From Bacillota bacterium (GTDB lineage: Bacteria; Bacillota; Clostridia; Christensenellales; CAG-138), in assembly GCA_023409435.1 (NCBI GenBank), contig JAEYHP010000012.1, positions 1 through 44,016 on the forward strand: a DNA stretch of 44,016 nt, read 5' to 3'. Positions 14,001-22,294 of this stretch are shown in pieces. A model generated the notes under the pieces. The model saw only the letters and a list, made by a program, of their open reading frames with translations. It was not told the DNA's origin and did not search any database. Both the position numbers and the translations under genes were made by a program. Every line of letters begins with the position of its first letter. The first letter of the stretch is position 1.

Positions 14001-16481
14001 ATGGGGAAAAAGGTATTGATCGTCGGCGGTGTCGCGGGGGGCGCAACGGCCGCGGCACGGTTAAGAAGGCTTGATGAAACGGCGGAAATCATACTGTTTG
14101 AGCGCGGGGAATACATTTCCTACGCGAACTGCGGCCTGCCCTACCATGTGGGGGGCGTCATCCGTTCCCGGAACGCGCTGCTGCTGATGCGGCCCAACGC
14201 CATGATGAAGAAATTCAACATGGAAGTGCGCACGCGACAGGAGGTAACCTCCATAGACCGGGAGAACAAGTCCGTCACCGTCAACAATCTGATAACGGGC
14301 GAAACGTATACGGAAACCTACGACAATCTTATCCTCTCCACCGGCTCCTCGCCCATGAAGCCGCCCATACCGGGAATTAACACACCGCGCGTCATGACGC
14401 TTTGGACGGTGCCGGATACGGACCGCATTAAAAAGTTTTTAGCGGAGCACGAGGTCAAAAACGCCGTGGTCATCGGCGCGGGCTTTATAGGGCTGGAAAT
14501 GGCGGAGAATCTGCACAGTACCGGCGCCCATGTGACGGTGGTGGAAATGCTTGATCAGGTCATGCCGCCCTTTGATTATGAAATGGCGAAGCTGCTGGAG
14601 ACGCATTTAAAAGAGCGCAGCGTCTCCCTGTGCTTAGGCGACGGCGTCGCCGGGTTTGAGGAAACGCAGTCCGGCGTGACCGTGCGCTTAAACAGCGGGA
14701 AAAGCATTGCGGCCGATATTGCCGTACTCGCCATCGGCGTACGGCCGAACGGCGAGCTTGCAAAGGCGGCGGGCTTAAACGTCAACGCGCGCGGCGGCGT
14801 CGTGGTAGACGAATATTTGCGCACATCCGATCCTTCCATTTACGCGGTGGGCGATGTCGCGGAAATTTCGGATTATATCGACCGGTCCAGGGCCATGATC
14901 CCGCTGGCGGGCCCCGCCAACAAGCAGGGGCGTATCGCCGCGAACAACATCGCGGGCGGCAACGAGCGATATGAGGGCACGCAGGGCACATCCGTGGTCA
15001 AGGTGTTCGAGCTGACCGCCGCGGCTACCGGCGCTTCGGAAAAGCTGCTCAACAAGCGCGGCATGGTAAAGGGAAAGGAATACGAAAGCGTCACCATCAT
15101 GCAGAATTCCCACGCCGGGTATTATCCCGGCGCAAGCCTGATGACGCTCAAGCTGTTGTTTTCCACGGACGGCAAAAAGCTGTTTGGCGCGCAGATCGTC
15201 GGGCGCGAGGGTGTGGACAAACGCATCGACGTCATCGCGACCGCCATCCGCCTGCATGGCGGCGTGCAGGACTTGAAATCGCTGGAGCTCGCGTATGCGC
15301 CGCCCTACGGCTCAGCCAAGGACGCCGTCAACATGCTGGGCTTTGTGGCGGACAACGCGCTTTCCGGAAAAGCCGCGTTCAGTTCGTGGGACGCGATCGA
15401 TCGGGAAGACCCGAACCGCCTCGTGATCGACGTGCGGGATGACGCGGAGCGCCTTATGTACATGGTGCCCGGCGCGTATGCTATCCCGCTTTCGGAGGTC
15501 CGCGCGCGGATGAACGAGCTTGATCGGAATAAGGAAATCATCGTGTTCTGCGCCATCGGGGTGCGGGCATACAACGCGGCGCGCATCCTGCAGCAGAACG
15601 GCTTTGCAAACGTTAAGGTATATCCCGGCGGCACAAACTTCTACCGCGCCACCCATCCTGACGCCGCGGAGGACGTAAAAAAAAAGAAGCACGATGATGG
15701 GATAACACAGGGCGCAACCGATGACCCCGCAACGCCGGAACGCAACATCGTGATCACCATGCGCGTCGATTGCAGCGGCATGCAGTGCCCCGGCCCGATC
15801 CTGAAGGTATTTGAAACCATGCAGGAACTTCGCGAAGGCGAGATCATAGAGGTGTATGCAAGCGATCATGGTTTTTTGCGGGACGTCGGCGCATGGTGCA
15901 GAAGGACCGGCAACACCTATGTAAAAGGCGAACAAAAGGGGAGCGACTATGTCGCCTACATCCAGAAAGGAGAACAGAAGGGGATGGAACAAAGGGCTGT
16001 GGGGGAACTGCCGCAGGGCAAGACGCTTATTGTGTTCAGCGGTGACCTTGACCGCGTGCTTGCCTCCTTCATCATCGCGAACGGCGCTGCGGCCATGGGC
16101 AGGCCGGTTACCATGTTCTTTACGTTCTGGGGCCTTAATGTGCTGAGGAAGCCGCAGAAACAAAAGGTGAAAAAATCCATTATCGAGTCCATGTTCGGCG
16201 GCATGATGCCGCGCGGCACCGGCAAGCTCAAGCTTTCCAAACTGAACATGGCGGGAATGGGCACGGCCATGATGAAAGCCGTCATGAAGGATAAAAATGT
16301 CGACTCGCTTGAGGAACTCATCAAAAAGGCCATGGCGAACGGCGTGAAACTGGTGGCCTGCACCATGTCCATGGACGTGATGGGCATCAAAAAAGAGGAA
16401 CTGATTGACGGCGTGGAGCTGGGCGGGGTCGCAGCTTACCTCGGGGACGCGGAGGAGTCGAACGTCAACCTGTTTATATAA
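14001..16481 (+). CDS. Four-module sulfur flavoenzyme: CoA-disulfide reductase, rhodanese, TusA, DsrE-like
   Basis: The 826-residue protein joins four sulfur modules. Residues 1-445 are a CoA-disulfide reductase/NADH oxidase-type flavoprotein with GGVAGGATAAARLRR, the single redox Cys44 (SYANCGLPYHVGG), the NAD motif VVIGAGFIGLEMAENL and the second FAD motif YAVGDVAE. Residues about 455-555 are a rhodanese domain with persulfide Cys517 (FCAIGVRAYNA). About 585-655 is a TusA domain with Cys596 in CPGP. About 670-826 is a DsrE/peroxiredoxin-like domain with Cys787 (CTMSMDVMG). Such fusions are predicted to reduce CoA persulfides or polysulfide and relay sulfane sulfur between cysteines. The ATG at 14001 follows AAAGGAGG; an upstream in-frame start would cross the promoter. 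It is divergent from the redox pair and probably shares its regulator. Confidence 0.92.
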   Translation: MGKKVLIVGGVAGGATAAARLRRLDETAEIILFERGEYISYANCGLPYHVGGVIRSRNALLLMRPNAMMKKFNMEVRTRQEVTSIDRENKSVTVNNLITGETYTETYDNLILSTGSSPMKPPIPGINTPRVMTLWTVPDTDRIKKFLAEHEVKNAVVIGAGFIGLEMAENLHSTGAHVTVVEMLDQVMPPFDYEMAKLLETHLKERSVSLCLGDGVAGFEETQSGVTVRLNSGKSIAADIAVLAIGVRPNGELAKAAGLNVNARGGVVVDEYLRTSDPSIYAVGDVAEISDYIDRSRAMIPLAGPANKQGRIAANNIAGGNERYEGTQGTSVVKVFELTAAATGASEKLLNKRGMVKGKEYESVTIMQNSHAGYYPGASLMTLKLLFSTDGKKLFGAQIVGREGVDKRIDVIATAIRLHGGVQDLKSLELAYAPPYGSAKDAVNMLGFVADNALSGKAAFSSWDAIDREDPNRLVIDVRDDAERLMYMVPGAYAIPLSEVRARMNELDRNKEIIVFCAIGVRAYNAARILQQNGFANVKVYPGGTNFYRATHPDAAEDVKKKKHDDGITQGATDDPATPERNIVITMRVDCSGMQCPGPILKVFETMQELREGEIIEVYASDHGFLRDVGAWCRRTGNTYVKGEQKGSDYVAYIQKGEQKGMEQRAVGELPQGKTLIVFSGDLDRVLASFIIANGAAAMGRPVTMFFTFWGLNVLRKPQKQKVKKSIIESMFGGMMPRGTGKLKLSKLNMAGMGTAMMKAVMKDKNVDSLEELIKKAMANGVKLVACTMSMDVMGIKKEELIDGVELGGVAAYLGDAEESNVNLFI

Positions 16482-16516
16482 CAGCGATATAATAGCACTC
16501 TTATACACGTTTCTTT

Positions 16517-16539
16517 GCGGGCGCTTCGCCCGCCTTTTT
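16517..16539 (+). terminator. Rho-independent terminator
   Basis: GCGGGCG, a CTT loop and CGCCCGC are followed by CTTTTT, about 35 bases after the stop of the sulfur flavoenzyme gene. Confidence 0.85.
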
Positions 16540-16579
16540 ATTGCTTTTTGATACCGCAAAAAACGCCCAAAACAGGCAG

Positions 16580-16608
16580 TTGTATCGTTAATGTAAAAGC
16601 GCTATAAT
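16580..16608 (+). promoter_or_regulatory. araA promoter
   Basis: TTGTAT (16580-16585) and a perfect TATAAT (16603-16608) are separated by 17 bases. A roughly 110-base leader precedes the araA ribosome binding site. That leader contains the inverted pair GCGCATACGA and TCGTGCGC, a possible hairpin or operator near 16677-16697. Confidence 0.65.
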
Positions 16609-16726
16609 GGAGAAGACCTTTCTTGCTTTACCCGTCTATGTTATGCGCATGGCGCGGCGCTTCAACTTAGCAAGCGGCGCATACGATTTCGTGCGCATGG
16701 TATCATATCGATAAAAGGAGGACACT

Positions 16727-18232
16727 ATGCAGGAACACACGGCGTATCAGTTTTGGTTTTGTACCGGCTCGCAGTCGCTTTATGGGGAAGCGACGCTCAT
16801 TGAGGTAGCGGAGCATTCCCGCGCGATCGTGGCGGGGCTCAACGCCTCAGGCAAGCTGCCCTTTGAGGTGGTCTGCCTGCCCACGCTTTTGGACAGCGCA
16901 GGTATCAGCCGCCTGTTTGAGGACGCGAACAGGGATACGGCTTGCGCGGGCGTCATCACCTGGATGCATACCTTCTCTCCCGCCAAGAGCTGGATCAACG
17001 GGCTGCAGCTGTTACGTAAGCCGCTGCTGCACCTGCATACGCAGTTCAATGAGGCCATTCCCTACGAAAGCATCGACATGGATTTCATGAACACCAACCA
17101 GTCCGCCCATGGGGACCGGGAATACGGGCATATCGTTACCCGGATGGGGCTGGAGCGCAAGGTGGTGGTGGGCCATTGGCGCAGCGAGAAGGTGCAAAGC
17201 CGCATCGCGGACTGGATGGTGACGGCAATTGGCCTTATCGAAAGCCGTAATTTGCGCGCCGTGCGCGTGGGGGACAATATGCGAAACGTCGCCGTGACCG
17301 AAGGCGACAAGGTCGAAGCGCAGTTCAAATTCGGCTGGGCGGTGGACGCCTACAACATCACCGACATCGCGGAATATGTGTCTGCCGTGCCGCAGAACGA
17401 AGTAAACGCGCTGCTCGACGAATATTACAGGGACTACGGCGTATTCATGGAAAACCGGCCGGAGGCGGAGTTCCGCGCGCATGTCGCCGTGCAGGCGCAG
17501 ATCGAGCTCGGCTTTGAGAAGTTTTTGAAAGAGAAGAACTACCACGCCATCGTCACGAATTTCGAGATGCTGGGCGGGCTCAAACAGCTGCCCGGTCTGG
17601 CGATCCAGCGCCTGATGCAAAAGGGCTACGGCTTCGGCGCGGAAGGCGACTGGAAGACAGCGGCTCTGGTGCGGCTCTTTAAGCAAATGACGGAGCATAA
17701 GCCGGAGAAAAAAGGCTCTTCCTTCATGGAGGATTACACCTACCATCTGGTGCCCGGCGAGGAAGGCATACTCCAGGCGCACATGCTCGAAATCTGCCCC
17801 AGCATCGCCGCGGAACGGCCCACAATCCGCGTCAACCCGCTTACCATGGGGCAGCGCGAGGACCCCGCCCGCCTGGTGTTCACCGCTAAGCCCGGCCATG
17901 GCGTCGCGGCGTCTCTGGTGGACCTTGGCGAGCGCTTTCGGCTCATCATCAACGCGGTGGAAGTGCTAGAGCTGCCGCAAAGCATGCCGAAGCTTCCTGT
18001 TGCGAGCGCCTTTTGGCGGCCCGAGCCGGATTTGAGCGTGGGCGCGGAAGCGTGGATTTTGGCCGGCGGCGCGCATCACACGGCGTTCACCTATGACCTT
18101 AGCGTAGAGCAGCTTGTGGATTGGGCCGCAGGCCTGGGTGTGGAAAGCGTCGTGATCGACAGGAACACGACCATCCCGGCATTTAAGGACGCGCTGCGCT
18201 GGAATGCTGCGGCTTTCCGTTTGGGGTTATAA
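16727..18232 (+). CDS. araA: L-arabinose isomerase
   Basis: The 501-residue protein matches AraA over its full length (family about 475-500). It begins with YQFWFCTGSQSLYGE. It carries the catalytic and metal-site segments WMHTFSPAKSWINGL, HLHTQFNEAIPY and FMNTNQSAHGDREYG, then GAEGDWKTAALVR and FMEDYTYHL near residues 300-345. AraA converts L-arabinose to L-ribulose with a divalent metal, and some members also isomerise D-galactose to D-tagatose. AAAGGAGG precedes the ATG. There is no araB or araD next to it, so the gene is a single-gene unit with its own promoter, ending at the repeat beginning at 18237. Confidence 0.95.
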   Translation: MQEHTAYQFWFCTGSQSLYGEATLIEVAEHSRAIVAGLNASGKLPFEVVCLPTLLDSAGISRLFEDANRDTACAGVITWMHTFSPAKSWINGLQLLRKPLLHLHTQFNEAIPYESIDMDFMNTNQSAHGDREYGHIVTRMGLERKVVVGHWRSEKVQSRIADWMVTAIGLIESRNLRAVRVGDNMRNVAVTEGDKVEAQFKFGWAVDAYNITDIAEYVSAVPQNEVNALLDEYYRDYGVFMENRPEAEFRAHVAVQAQIELGFEKFLKEKNYHAIVTNFEMLGGLKQLPGLAIQRLMQKGYGFGAEGDWKTAALVRLFKQMTEHKPEKKGSSFMEDYTYHLVPGEEGILQAHMLEICPSIAAERPTIRVNPLTMGQREDPARLVFTAKPGHGVAASLVDLGERFRLIINAVEVLELPQSMPKLPVASAFWRPEPDLSVGAEAWILAGGAHHTAFTYDLSVEQLVDWAAGLGVESVVIDRNTTIPAFKDALRWNAAAFRLGL

Positions 18233-18236
18233 ACAA

Positions 18237-18385
18237 GTACGTTGGGGCTCTGCCCCAAGCCCCGCTTAGGGCTGTAACAGCCCTAAGAACCCGTTTCGCA
18301 AACGCCCTAAAAGGGCGTTTGCAGAATGGGATTCCCAAGGGACGTGTCCCTTGGGTGGGGGTTCGGGGGCAAAGCCCCTGAGGTA
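18237..18385. repeat. Multi-hairpin intergenic repeat, copy 2 (longest intact copy)
   Basis: Successive short hairpins can be read: TTGGGGCTCTGCCCCAA, CTTAGGGCTGTAACAGCCCTAAG followed by AACCC (core arms CTTAGGGC/GCCCTAAG), GCAAACGCCC/GGGCGTTTGC, CCCAAGGGAC/GTCCCTTGGG and GGGGGCAAAGCCCC. The region lies between convergent araA and the IolG-like gene. No coding sequence is seen. Copy 3 at 42538 shares the first two hairpins; copy 1 at 683 shares the core and the third hairpin position. Confidence 0.8.
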
Positions 18386-18391
18386 TCAACT

Positions 18392-18424
18392 AAAAAAAGG
18401 GATGGCACTATGCCGTCCCTTTTT
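18392..18424. terminator. Bidirectional terminator between convergent genes
   Basis: A run of A, then GGGATGGCA, a CTA loop, TGCCGTCCC and a run of T form a symmetrical hairpin with one G-T pair. It can serve araA on one strand and the dehydrogenase gene on the other. Confidence 0.8.
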
Positions 18425-18445
18425 GCTGATATCCCTCTACCCCTC

Positions 18446-19462
18446 TTACAGATTAACTACCGTCTCCTCCTCCACCGCTTTTTTCGCCGCGAGCGCCCAC
18501 TCCACGGCCTTGTAGCCGTCCATAAGCCCCACGAGCGGCGGACGGTTGTTCGCGATCGCATCCACAAAATCCTTTATTTCGGCGGTGAACGTAGGTTCCC
18601 AGTATTCGTAGAACCATTTCACGGTGGTCTGGTTGATCCCGTTTTTATCAAGGTACAGCACCCGGTCATTGGTGGGCGTCACGCAGACGCGGATGCAGCC
18701 TTCGGTGCCGAACACCTCCGTCTCCACATGGTAGCCGTAGGAGCAGTTGCGGGTGGTTTCAAACCAGCCCATTGCGCCGTTAGAGAATTTGCAGAGTATG
18801 CCGCAGTTGTCAATATCCCCGACTGCGGCCAGGCCCTCGTACGCGTATACGCCGCCCAAACCATATACCTTGGTGGCGTCGGAATTTAAGAGCCAGCGCG
18901 CCGCGTCATAATCATGCGTGAGCATATCGAAAACAAGGCCGCCGGAGGTGGGGGAGAACCGGATGATGAACTCCGCCATGGAGGCGGGGTCGCGATTGAT
19001 CATTTTGATAAGCACGGGCTTGCCGATAAAGCCCTCTTCCAGCTTCTTTTTGAGCGCCTGGTAGGAAGCGTCGAACCTGCGGTTGTAACCCACCTGGAAT
19101 ACGTTGATATCGCTTTTCTCTACCGCTTCGCGGATGCGTTTGATTTCATCGAGCGTCATGCCGAGCGGCTTTTCCATATAGACGTTCTTGACATTGAGCT
19201 CCGCCGCCGCGATGGCCATCTCGCAGTGGGACTGTGAATTGGTGGCGATCACAACGCCGTCAAGCTCCCTGTTTTGGAACATCTCCCGGTAGTCGGTGTA
19301 GCGGTACTTGGGCTGCATTTCTGCACCGACTTCGTCAAGCTCGCTTTGTACCACGCTGCAGATCGCAGTCAAGTTCGCGTTGGGGATGTGGTAAAAGATA
19401 TTTGCGGCGTGGTTGCGGCCCAACCGCCCCAGCCCTACGATGCCAAGCCTGATTTTTTCCAT
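18446..19462 (-). CDS. Gfo/Idh/MocA oxidoreductase, inositol 2-dehydrogenase-like
   Basis: The 338-residue protein has an N-terminal Rossmann domain (IRLGIVGLGRLGRNHAANI), the family EKP motif (VYMEKPLGMT, about residue 95), and the IolG-type VGYNRRFDASYQALK and FDMLTHDYDAARWLL segments, the latter holding the catalytic Asp and His. IolG oxidises myo-inositol to 2-keto-myo-inositol with NAD; related enzymes act on scyllo-inositol or other sugars. The assignment to cyclitols is supported by the IolI-like gene at 26029 in the same divergent cluster. It is the last gene of a - strand operon, 30 bases after the LacI regulator gene. GGAGG precedes the ATG. Confidence 0.85.
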   Translation of the reverse strand: MEKIRLGIVGLGRLGRNHAANIFYHIPNANLTAICSVVQSELDEVGAEMQPKYRYTDYREMFQNRELDGVVIATNSQSHCEMAIAAAELNVKNVYMEKPLGMTLDEIKRIREAVEKSDINVFQVGYNRRFDASYQALKKKLEEGFIGKPVLIKMINRDPASMAEFIIRFSPTSGGLVFDMLTHDYDAARWLLNSDATKVYGLGGVYAYEGLAAVGDIDNCGILCKFSNGAMGWFETTRNCSYGYHVETEVFGTEGCIRVCVTPTNDRVLYLDKNGINQTTVKWFYEYWEPTFTAEIKDFVDAIANNRPPLVGLMDGYKAVEWALAAKKAVEEETVVNL

Positions 19463-19492
19463 AGCGCTTCCTCCATAAATTGATGGGAGAGG

Positions 19493-20569
19493 TTACCAAT
19501 CGTACAGGTCCCAGCCGCTCTCGCCGTTTGGATCTGTCGATTGGCGTATGATGAGGCTGGTTTCGAGCGTGACGACGCGGGGCGCTGCACGGTCATTTTG
19601 CAAACGCCATAGTAACAGGTCGACTGCCTCGCGCCCCATTTGCTGCTTGGGTACTGAAACGGTAGAGAGGGAGGGGGAGACGAGCGTTCCCGGGAAATTG
19701 TTGTCAAACCCCATTACGGCGATGTCCCCGGGCACGTGTACGCCCGCCTCATTGAGCGCGCGCAGCGCCCCTACCGCCATCTGGTCGTTGCCGCACAGCA
19801 CCGCGTCAAACGGCTTTTTGCTCCCCAGAAGTTCGCGCATGCAGGCATAGCCGCTGATGGGGGTATAATCGCCAATGCAAACGAGCGCCGGATCGGGGAA
19901 AAGATCGGCCTGTCTGAGGCCGTTCAGGTACCCTTTGTAGCGTTCAACGCCCATTGTAAAACGGGTGGGCGCTGCGATATGCGCGATCTTTTTGCGCCCG
20001 CTTGCAATGAGGTGAGCGGTTGCCTCACGGGCCGCCTGCCGGTTATCTACGACAACGCCGTCCAGCCCTTCGTCGGGCAAGGCTTCAAAGAACACCACGG
20101 GGATGCGTTTATCCCCGATGGAAAGGCTCTTGAGTTCGTTGACGTAGGACTGATCGCGAACGGGGTTGCAGCAGGTGGAAAGCAGTATGCCGTCCACCCA
20201 CTGGTTTTTGAGCAACTGGATATACGCGCGTTCCTTGTTAAGCTCCTCGCCCGTTTCGTAGATGCTAAGAGAATACCCCTGCTCCTCCGCAGCGGTCTGC
20301 ATGCCGCGCAGCACCTTGGGGAAGAACACGCTGACAATGGAAGGCACGATCACGCACAGCACGTTCGTCTTGCCGCTTTTGAGCCCGCGGGCGATGGCGT
20401 TGGCCTGGTAGTTCAATTCCTCCGCGGCGTCCATGACGCGCTGCCGCAATGTAGGGCTGACTGCCTTGGTGGAGTTTAGCACATGGGACACCGTGGATAT
20501 AGAAACACCCGCGCGCTCCGCCACATCCTTGATGCTTGCCGTATGCCCGATCCCTCTTTGTACCGTCAT
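19493..20569 (-). CDS. LacI-family transcriptional regulator
   Basis: The 358-residue protein has the classic layout. A DNA-binding head (ASIKDVAERAGVSISTVSHVLNS, residues about 10-35) is followed by the hinge NYQANAIARGLKSGKT. A periplasmic-binding-protein-like sensor domain follows (LCVIVPSIVSVFFPKVLRGM; DAVLCGNDQMAVGALRAL; GFDNNFPGTLVSPSLSTV). The ATG at 20569 is chosen because AAAGGA is upstream and the helix-turn-helix then starts at the usual distance. An in-frame start at 20620 would overlap the preceding gene. It lies between the alcohol dehydrogenase and dehydrogenase genes. LacI-type palindromes at 21814 and 22195 are its likely operators, which would make it autoregulated. Confidence 0.92.
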   Translation of the reverse strand: MTVQRGIGHTASIKDVAERAGVSISTVSHVLNSTKAVSPTLRQRVMDAAEELNYQANAIARGLKSGKTNVLCVIVPSIVSVFFPKVLRGMQTAAEEQGYSLSIYETGEELNKERAYIQLLKNQWVDGILLSTCCNPVRDQSYVNELKSLSIGDKRIPVVFFEALPDEGLDGVVVDNRQAAREATAHLIASGRKKIAHIAAPTRFTMGVERYKGYLNGLRQADLFPDPALVCIGDYTPISGYACMRELLGSKKPFDAVLCGNDQMAVGALRALNEAGVHVPGDIAVMGFDNNFPGTLVSPSLSTVSVPKQQMGREAVDLLLWRLQNDRAAPRVVTLETSLIIRQSTDPNGESGWDLYDW

Positions 20570-20612
20570 CTTATAAGAAATCCTTTCTGGGCAAGCCAAC
20601 CGTTGGGGCAAA

Positions 20613-21674
20613 TCAATCAATATCGAACGTCAGCATCACCTTGAACGCGTCCGCTTTGAGCTTGCAGGCGACGTCGAACGCCTCGTGCAACTGGTCGAAT
20701 TTGAAATAATGCGTGTTGAGCGCACCAAAATCGTATTTGTCGCGTATTGCGCTCATAAAGCGGATGGTGCGCTGGCCAAAATCCTTGGTGCCGCCCGAAC
20801 CGCTGATGGAAAGCGTGCGCCATATGGTCCGGCCGATCTCCACCGGCACCTTGCGGCCTATGGAGTGGCCGATCAGCCGTACGCGCGCAGAGTGCCCCGC
20901 GACCTCGAACAGGGAGGCGATGGCATTGTCGTTGCCGGAAGCCTCCACCACGACGGTGCCCATGCGCCCGTTCGTCAGCCGCTCCACTTCCTTCACAAGA
21001 TCGACTTCCTTGGGGTTTATCACATGGTCCGCGCCGTATCTTAACGCGATTGCGCGGCGCTTTTCAAACGGTTCCACCACGATTACGGTAGCGCCGCTCG
21101 CTTTTGCCGTCATCACGGCGGAAACGCCCACCGGCCCGCAGCCCATGATGATTGCGATATCGGAAGCGTCGATATGCCCGCCGTTGCCCCATATACCGAA
21201 ATAGCCGATGGAGAATGTCTCCACCCACGCGGCGTCAAAATACGTCCAATCATCGGGTACCTTGTGGACGTACTGTTCTTCGATGATCATGTATTCGCCC
21301 ATGCCGCCCGGGGAATCCGGCCTAAAACCCGCCTCGCGCATGTTAAGGCAGGCGGAGGGCATCAGCCCGTCTTTGCAGTTGCGGCAAACGCCGCATTCCA
21401 TTACGCAGTCGCCCGTCACCTTATCGCCGACTTTGAGCGTCGTGACGCCTGCGCCGATCCCGGCAATGCGGCCGCCCCACTCATGGCCCGGCGTGTAAGG
21501 CGCGATATCGTAACGCCCTTCCCCAGATTTGCCCTCAAAGCACTCCACGTCCGAGCCGCAGACGCCGCAGGCGCCCACCTGTACAAGTACCTGGTTGGGC
21601 TTGAGGGCGTTTAGTTCCACCTCTTCCACGCGGAGATCAAAGGGTTTGTGCAAAAATGCGATTTTGGCTTTCAT
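20613..21674 (-). CDS. Zinc-dependent alcohol/polyol dehydrogenase (MDR family)
   Basis: The 353-residue medium-chain dehydrogenase keeps both zinc sites. The catalytic site has Cys in GACGVCGSDVE and His-Glu in PGHEWGG. The structural site is the cysteine cluster CGVCRNCKDGLMPSAC. The NAD-binding motif is MGCGPVGVSAVMTA near residue 175, followed by an acidic residue (VVEPFEKRR), which favours NAD over NADP. Family members oxidise sorbitol, threonine, butanediol or sugar acids. The substrate here is unknown but likely a polyol, cyclitol or keto-sugar handled by the neighbouring genes. It is the first gene of the three-gene - strand operon, and its leader contains a LacI-type operator. Confidence 0.9.
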   Translation of the reverse strand: MKAKIAFLHKPFDLRVEEVELNALKPNQVLVQVGACGVCGSDVECFEGKSGEGRYDIAPYTPGHEWGGRIAGIGAGVTTLKVGDKVTGDCVMECGVCRNCKDGLMPSACLNMREAGFRPDSPGGMGEYMIIEEQYVHKVPDDWTYFDAAWVETFSIGYFGIWGNGGHIDASDIAIIMGCGPVGVSAVMTAKASGATVIVVEPFEKRRAIALRYGADHVINPKEVDLVKEVERLTNGRMGTVVVEASGNDNAIASLFEVAGHSARVRLIGHSIGRKVPVEIGRTIWRTLSISGSGGTKDFGQRTIRFMSAIRDKYDFGALNTHYFKFDQLHEAFDVACKLKADAFKVMLTFDID

Positions 21675-21813
21675 ACGCTTCTCCCTTCTCCTTTATATAA
21701 GCAAGTGCAAAGACGCGGGGTAACTCAAAGTCGCCTTAATATGGATCTGAAGATGCCGGACACACTGAACGGATAACAGGCGCAGAAATGAATTTCGCAA
21801 ATGAAACAGAAGG

Positions 21814-21823
21814 AAAACGTTTT
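21814..21823. promoter_or_regulatory. LacI-type operator O1
   Basis: AAAACGTTTT is a perfect palindrome with the central CG typical of LacI-family sites. A second AACGTT lies at 21827-21832. It sits immediately downstream of the -10 box of the - strand promoter, where bound repressor would block initiation. Confidence 0.6.
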
Positions 21824-21838
21824 TCTAACGTTGGCTCA

Positions 21839-21868
21839 AATATAATCCAGGACGAGCCGTCTTGTCAA
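21839..21868 (-). promoter_or_regulatory. Promoter of the dehydrogenase-lacI-iolG-like operon
   Basis: On the - strand a perfect TTGACA (21868-21863) and TATATT (21844-21839) are separated by 18 bases. The operator at 21814 lies at the start of the transcript, which then has a leader of about 150 bases. Confidence 0.7.
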
Positions 21869-22016
21869 TGCGATTTTTATATCTTTTTATCATAAGATGG
21901 TGAATTGTTGGAAATGAAGTTATAAAACAAAGCCGGAAAAGGCCCGTGAATGTTAATGCGGATTCTTTGAATTTTAATGCATGACAAACATATACTAAAA
22001 ACATGACACATAAATA

Positions 22017-22046
22017 TTGACCGGAATGCAACAGTTCTGATATAAT
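22017..22046 (+). promoter_or_regulatory. Promoter of the sugar ABC importer operon
   Basis: TTGACC (22017-22022) and TATAAT (22041-22046) are separated by 18 bases. A second pair, TTGAAT (21967-21972) and TATACT (21991-21996), also with an 18-base spacer, lies just upstream. Confidence 0.65.
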
Positions 22047-22194
22047 TCATCTATCAGATCAACATCGCGCACTTTACCGTCTCACCCGTCAACCTTCCCG
22101 TATGGGACTGCGACAATATTGCTTCTTTCCTTCACCATTAATCAATAGTGAACCAATATCTGGAATAAGACGGTTTCTACTTAAATCCACAAAA

Positions 22195-22208
22195 TACAAA
22201 CGTTTTCA
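22195..22208. promoter_or_regulatory. LacI/cre-type operator O2
   Basis: TACAAACGTTTTCA fits the LacI-family pattern TGNAANCGNTTNCA at all but one fixed position. It lies about 150 bases downstream of the likely transcription start of the importer operon, so it would act as a roadblock, or it serves an unseen nearer promoter. It could be bound by the local LacI protein or by CcpA. Confidence 0.55.
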
Positions 22209-22294
22209 TTTTTCTCAGAAGAGCATGTGCACATTCCACGTATTCTTTGGGCACGTCAGCGCCCAATTCATAAAAACGAGGAGGTAACACATTC

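Larger units (their letters stand above)
21675..22294. other. 620-base divergent regulatory region without a gene
   Basis: This A+T-rich stretch separates the dehydrogenase operon from the ABC importer genes. It contains a - strand promoter (21839-21868), a LacI-type operator just downstream of it (21814-21823), one or two + strand promoters (21967-21996 and 22017-22046), and a second LacI-type operator in the importer leader (22195-22208). No conserved small ORF or RNA motif was recognised in the remainder. Confidence 0.7.

Noticed and set aside
15312..16559. 415-codon - strand open frame under the sulfur flavoenzyme
   Set aside because: It is His/Ala/Arg-rich shadow sequence opposite the rhodanese, TusA and DsrE domains; no recognisable domain.
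16662..16700. araA leader inverted repeat as an AraR operator
   Set aside because: The sequence does not match the known AraR pattern well enough; it is only mentioned as a possible hairpin or operator.
21675..22294. Riboswitch or small RNA in the long divergent region
   Set aside because: No conserved aptamer pattern or strong structured stretch was recognised; promoters and LacI operators account for the visible signals.
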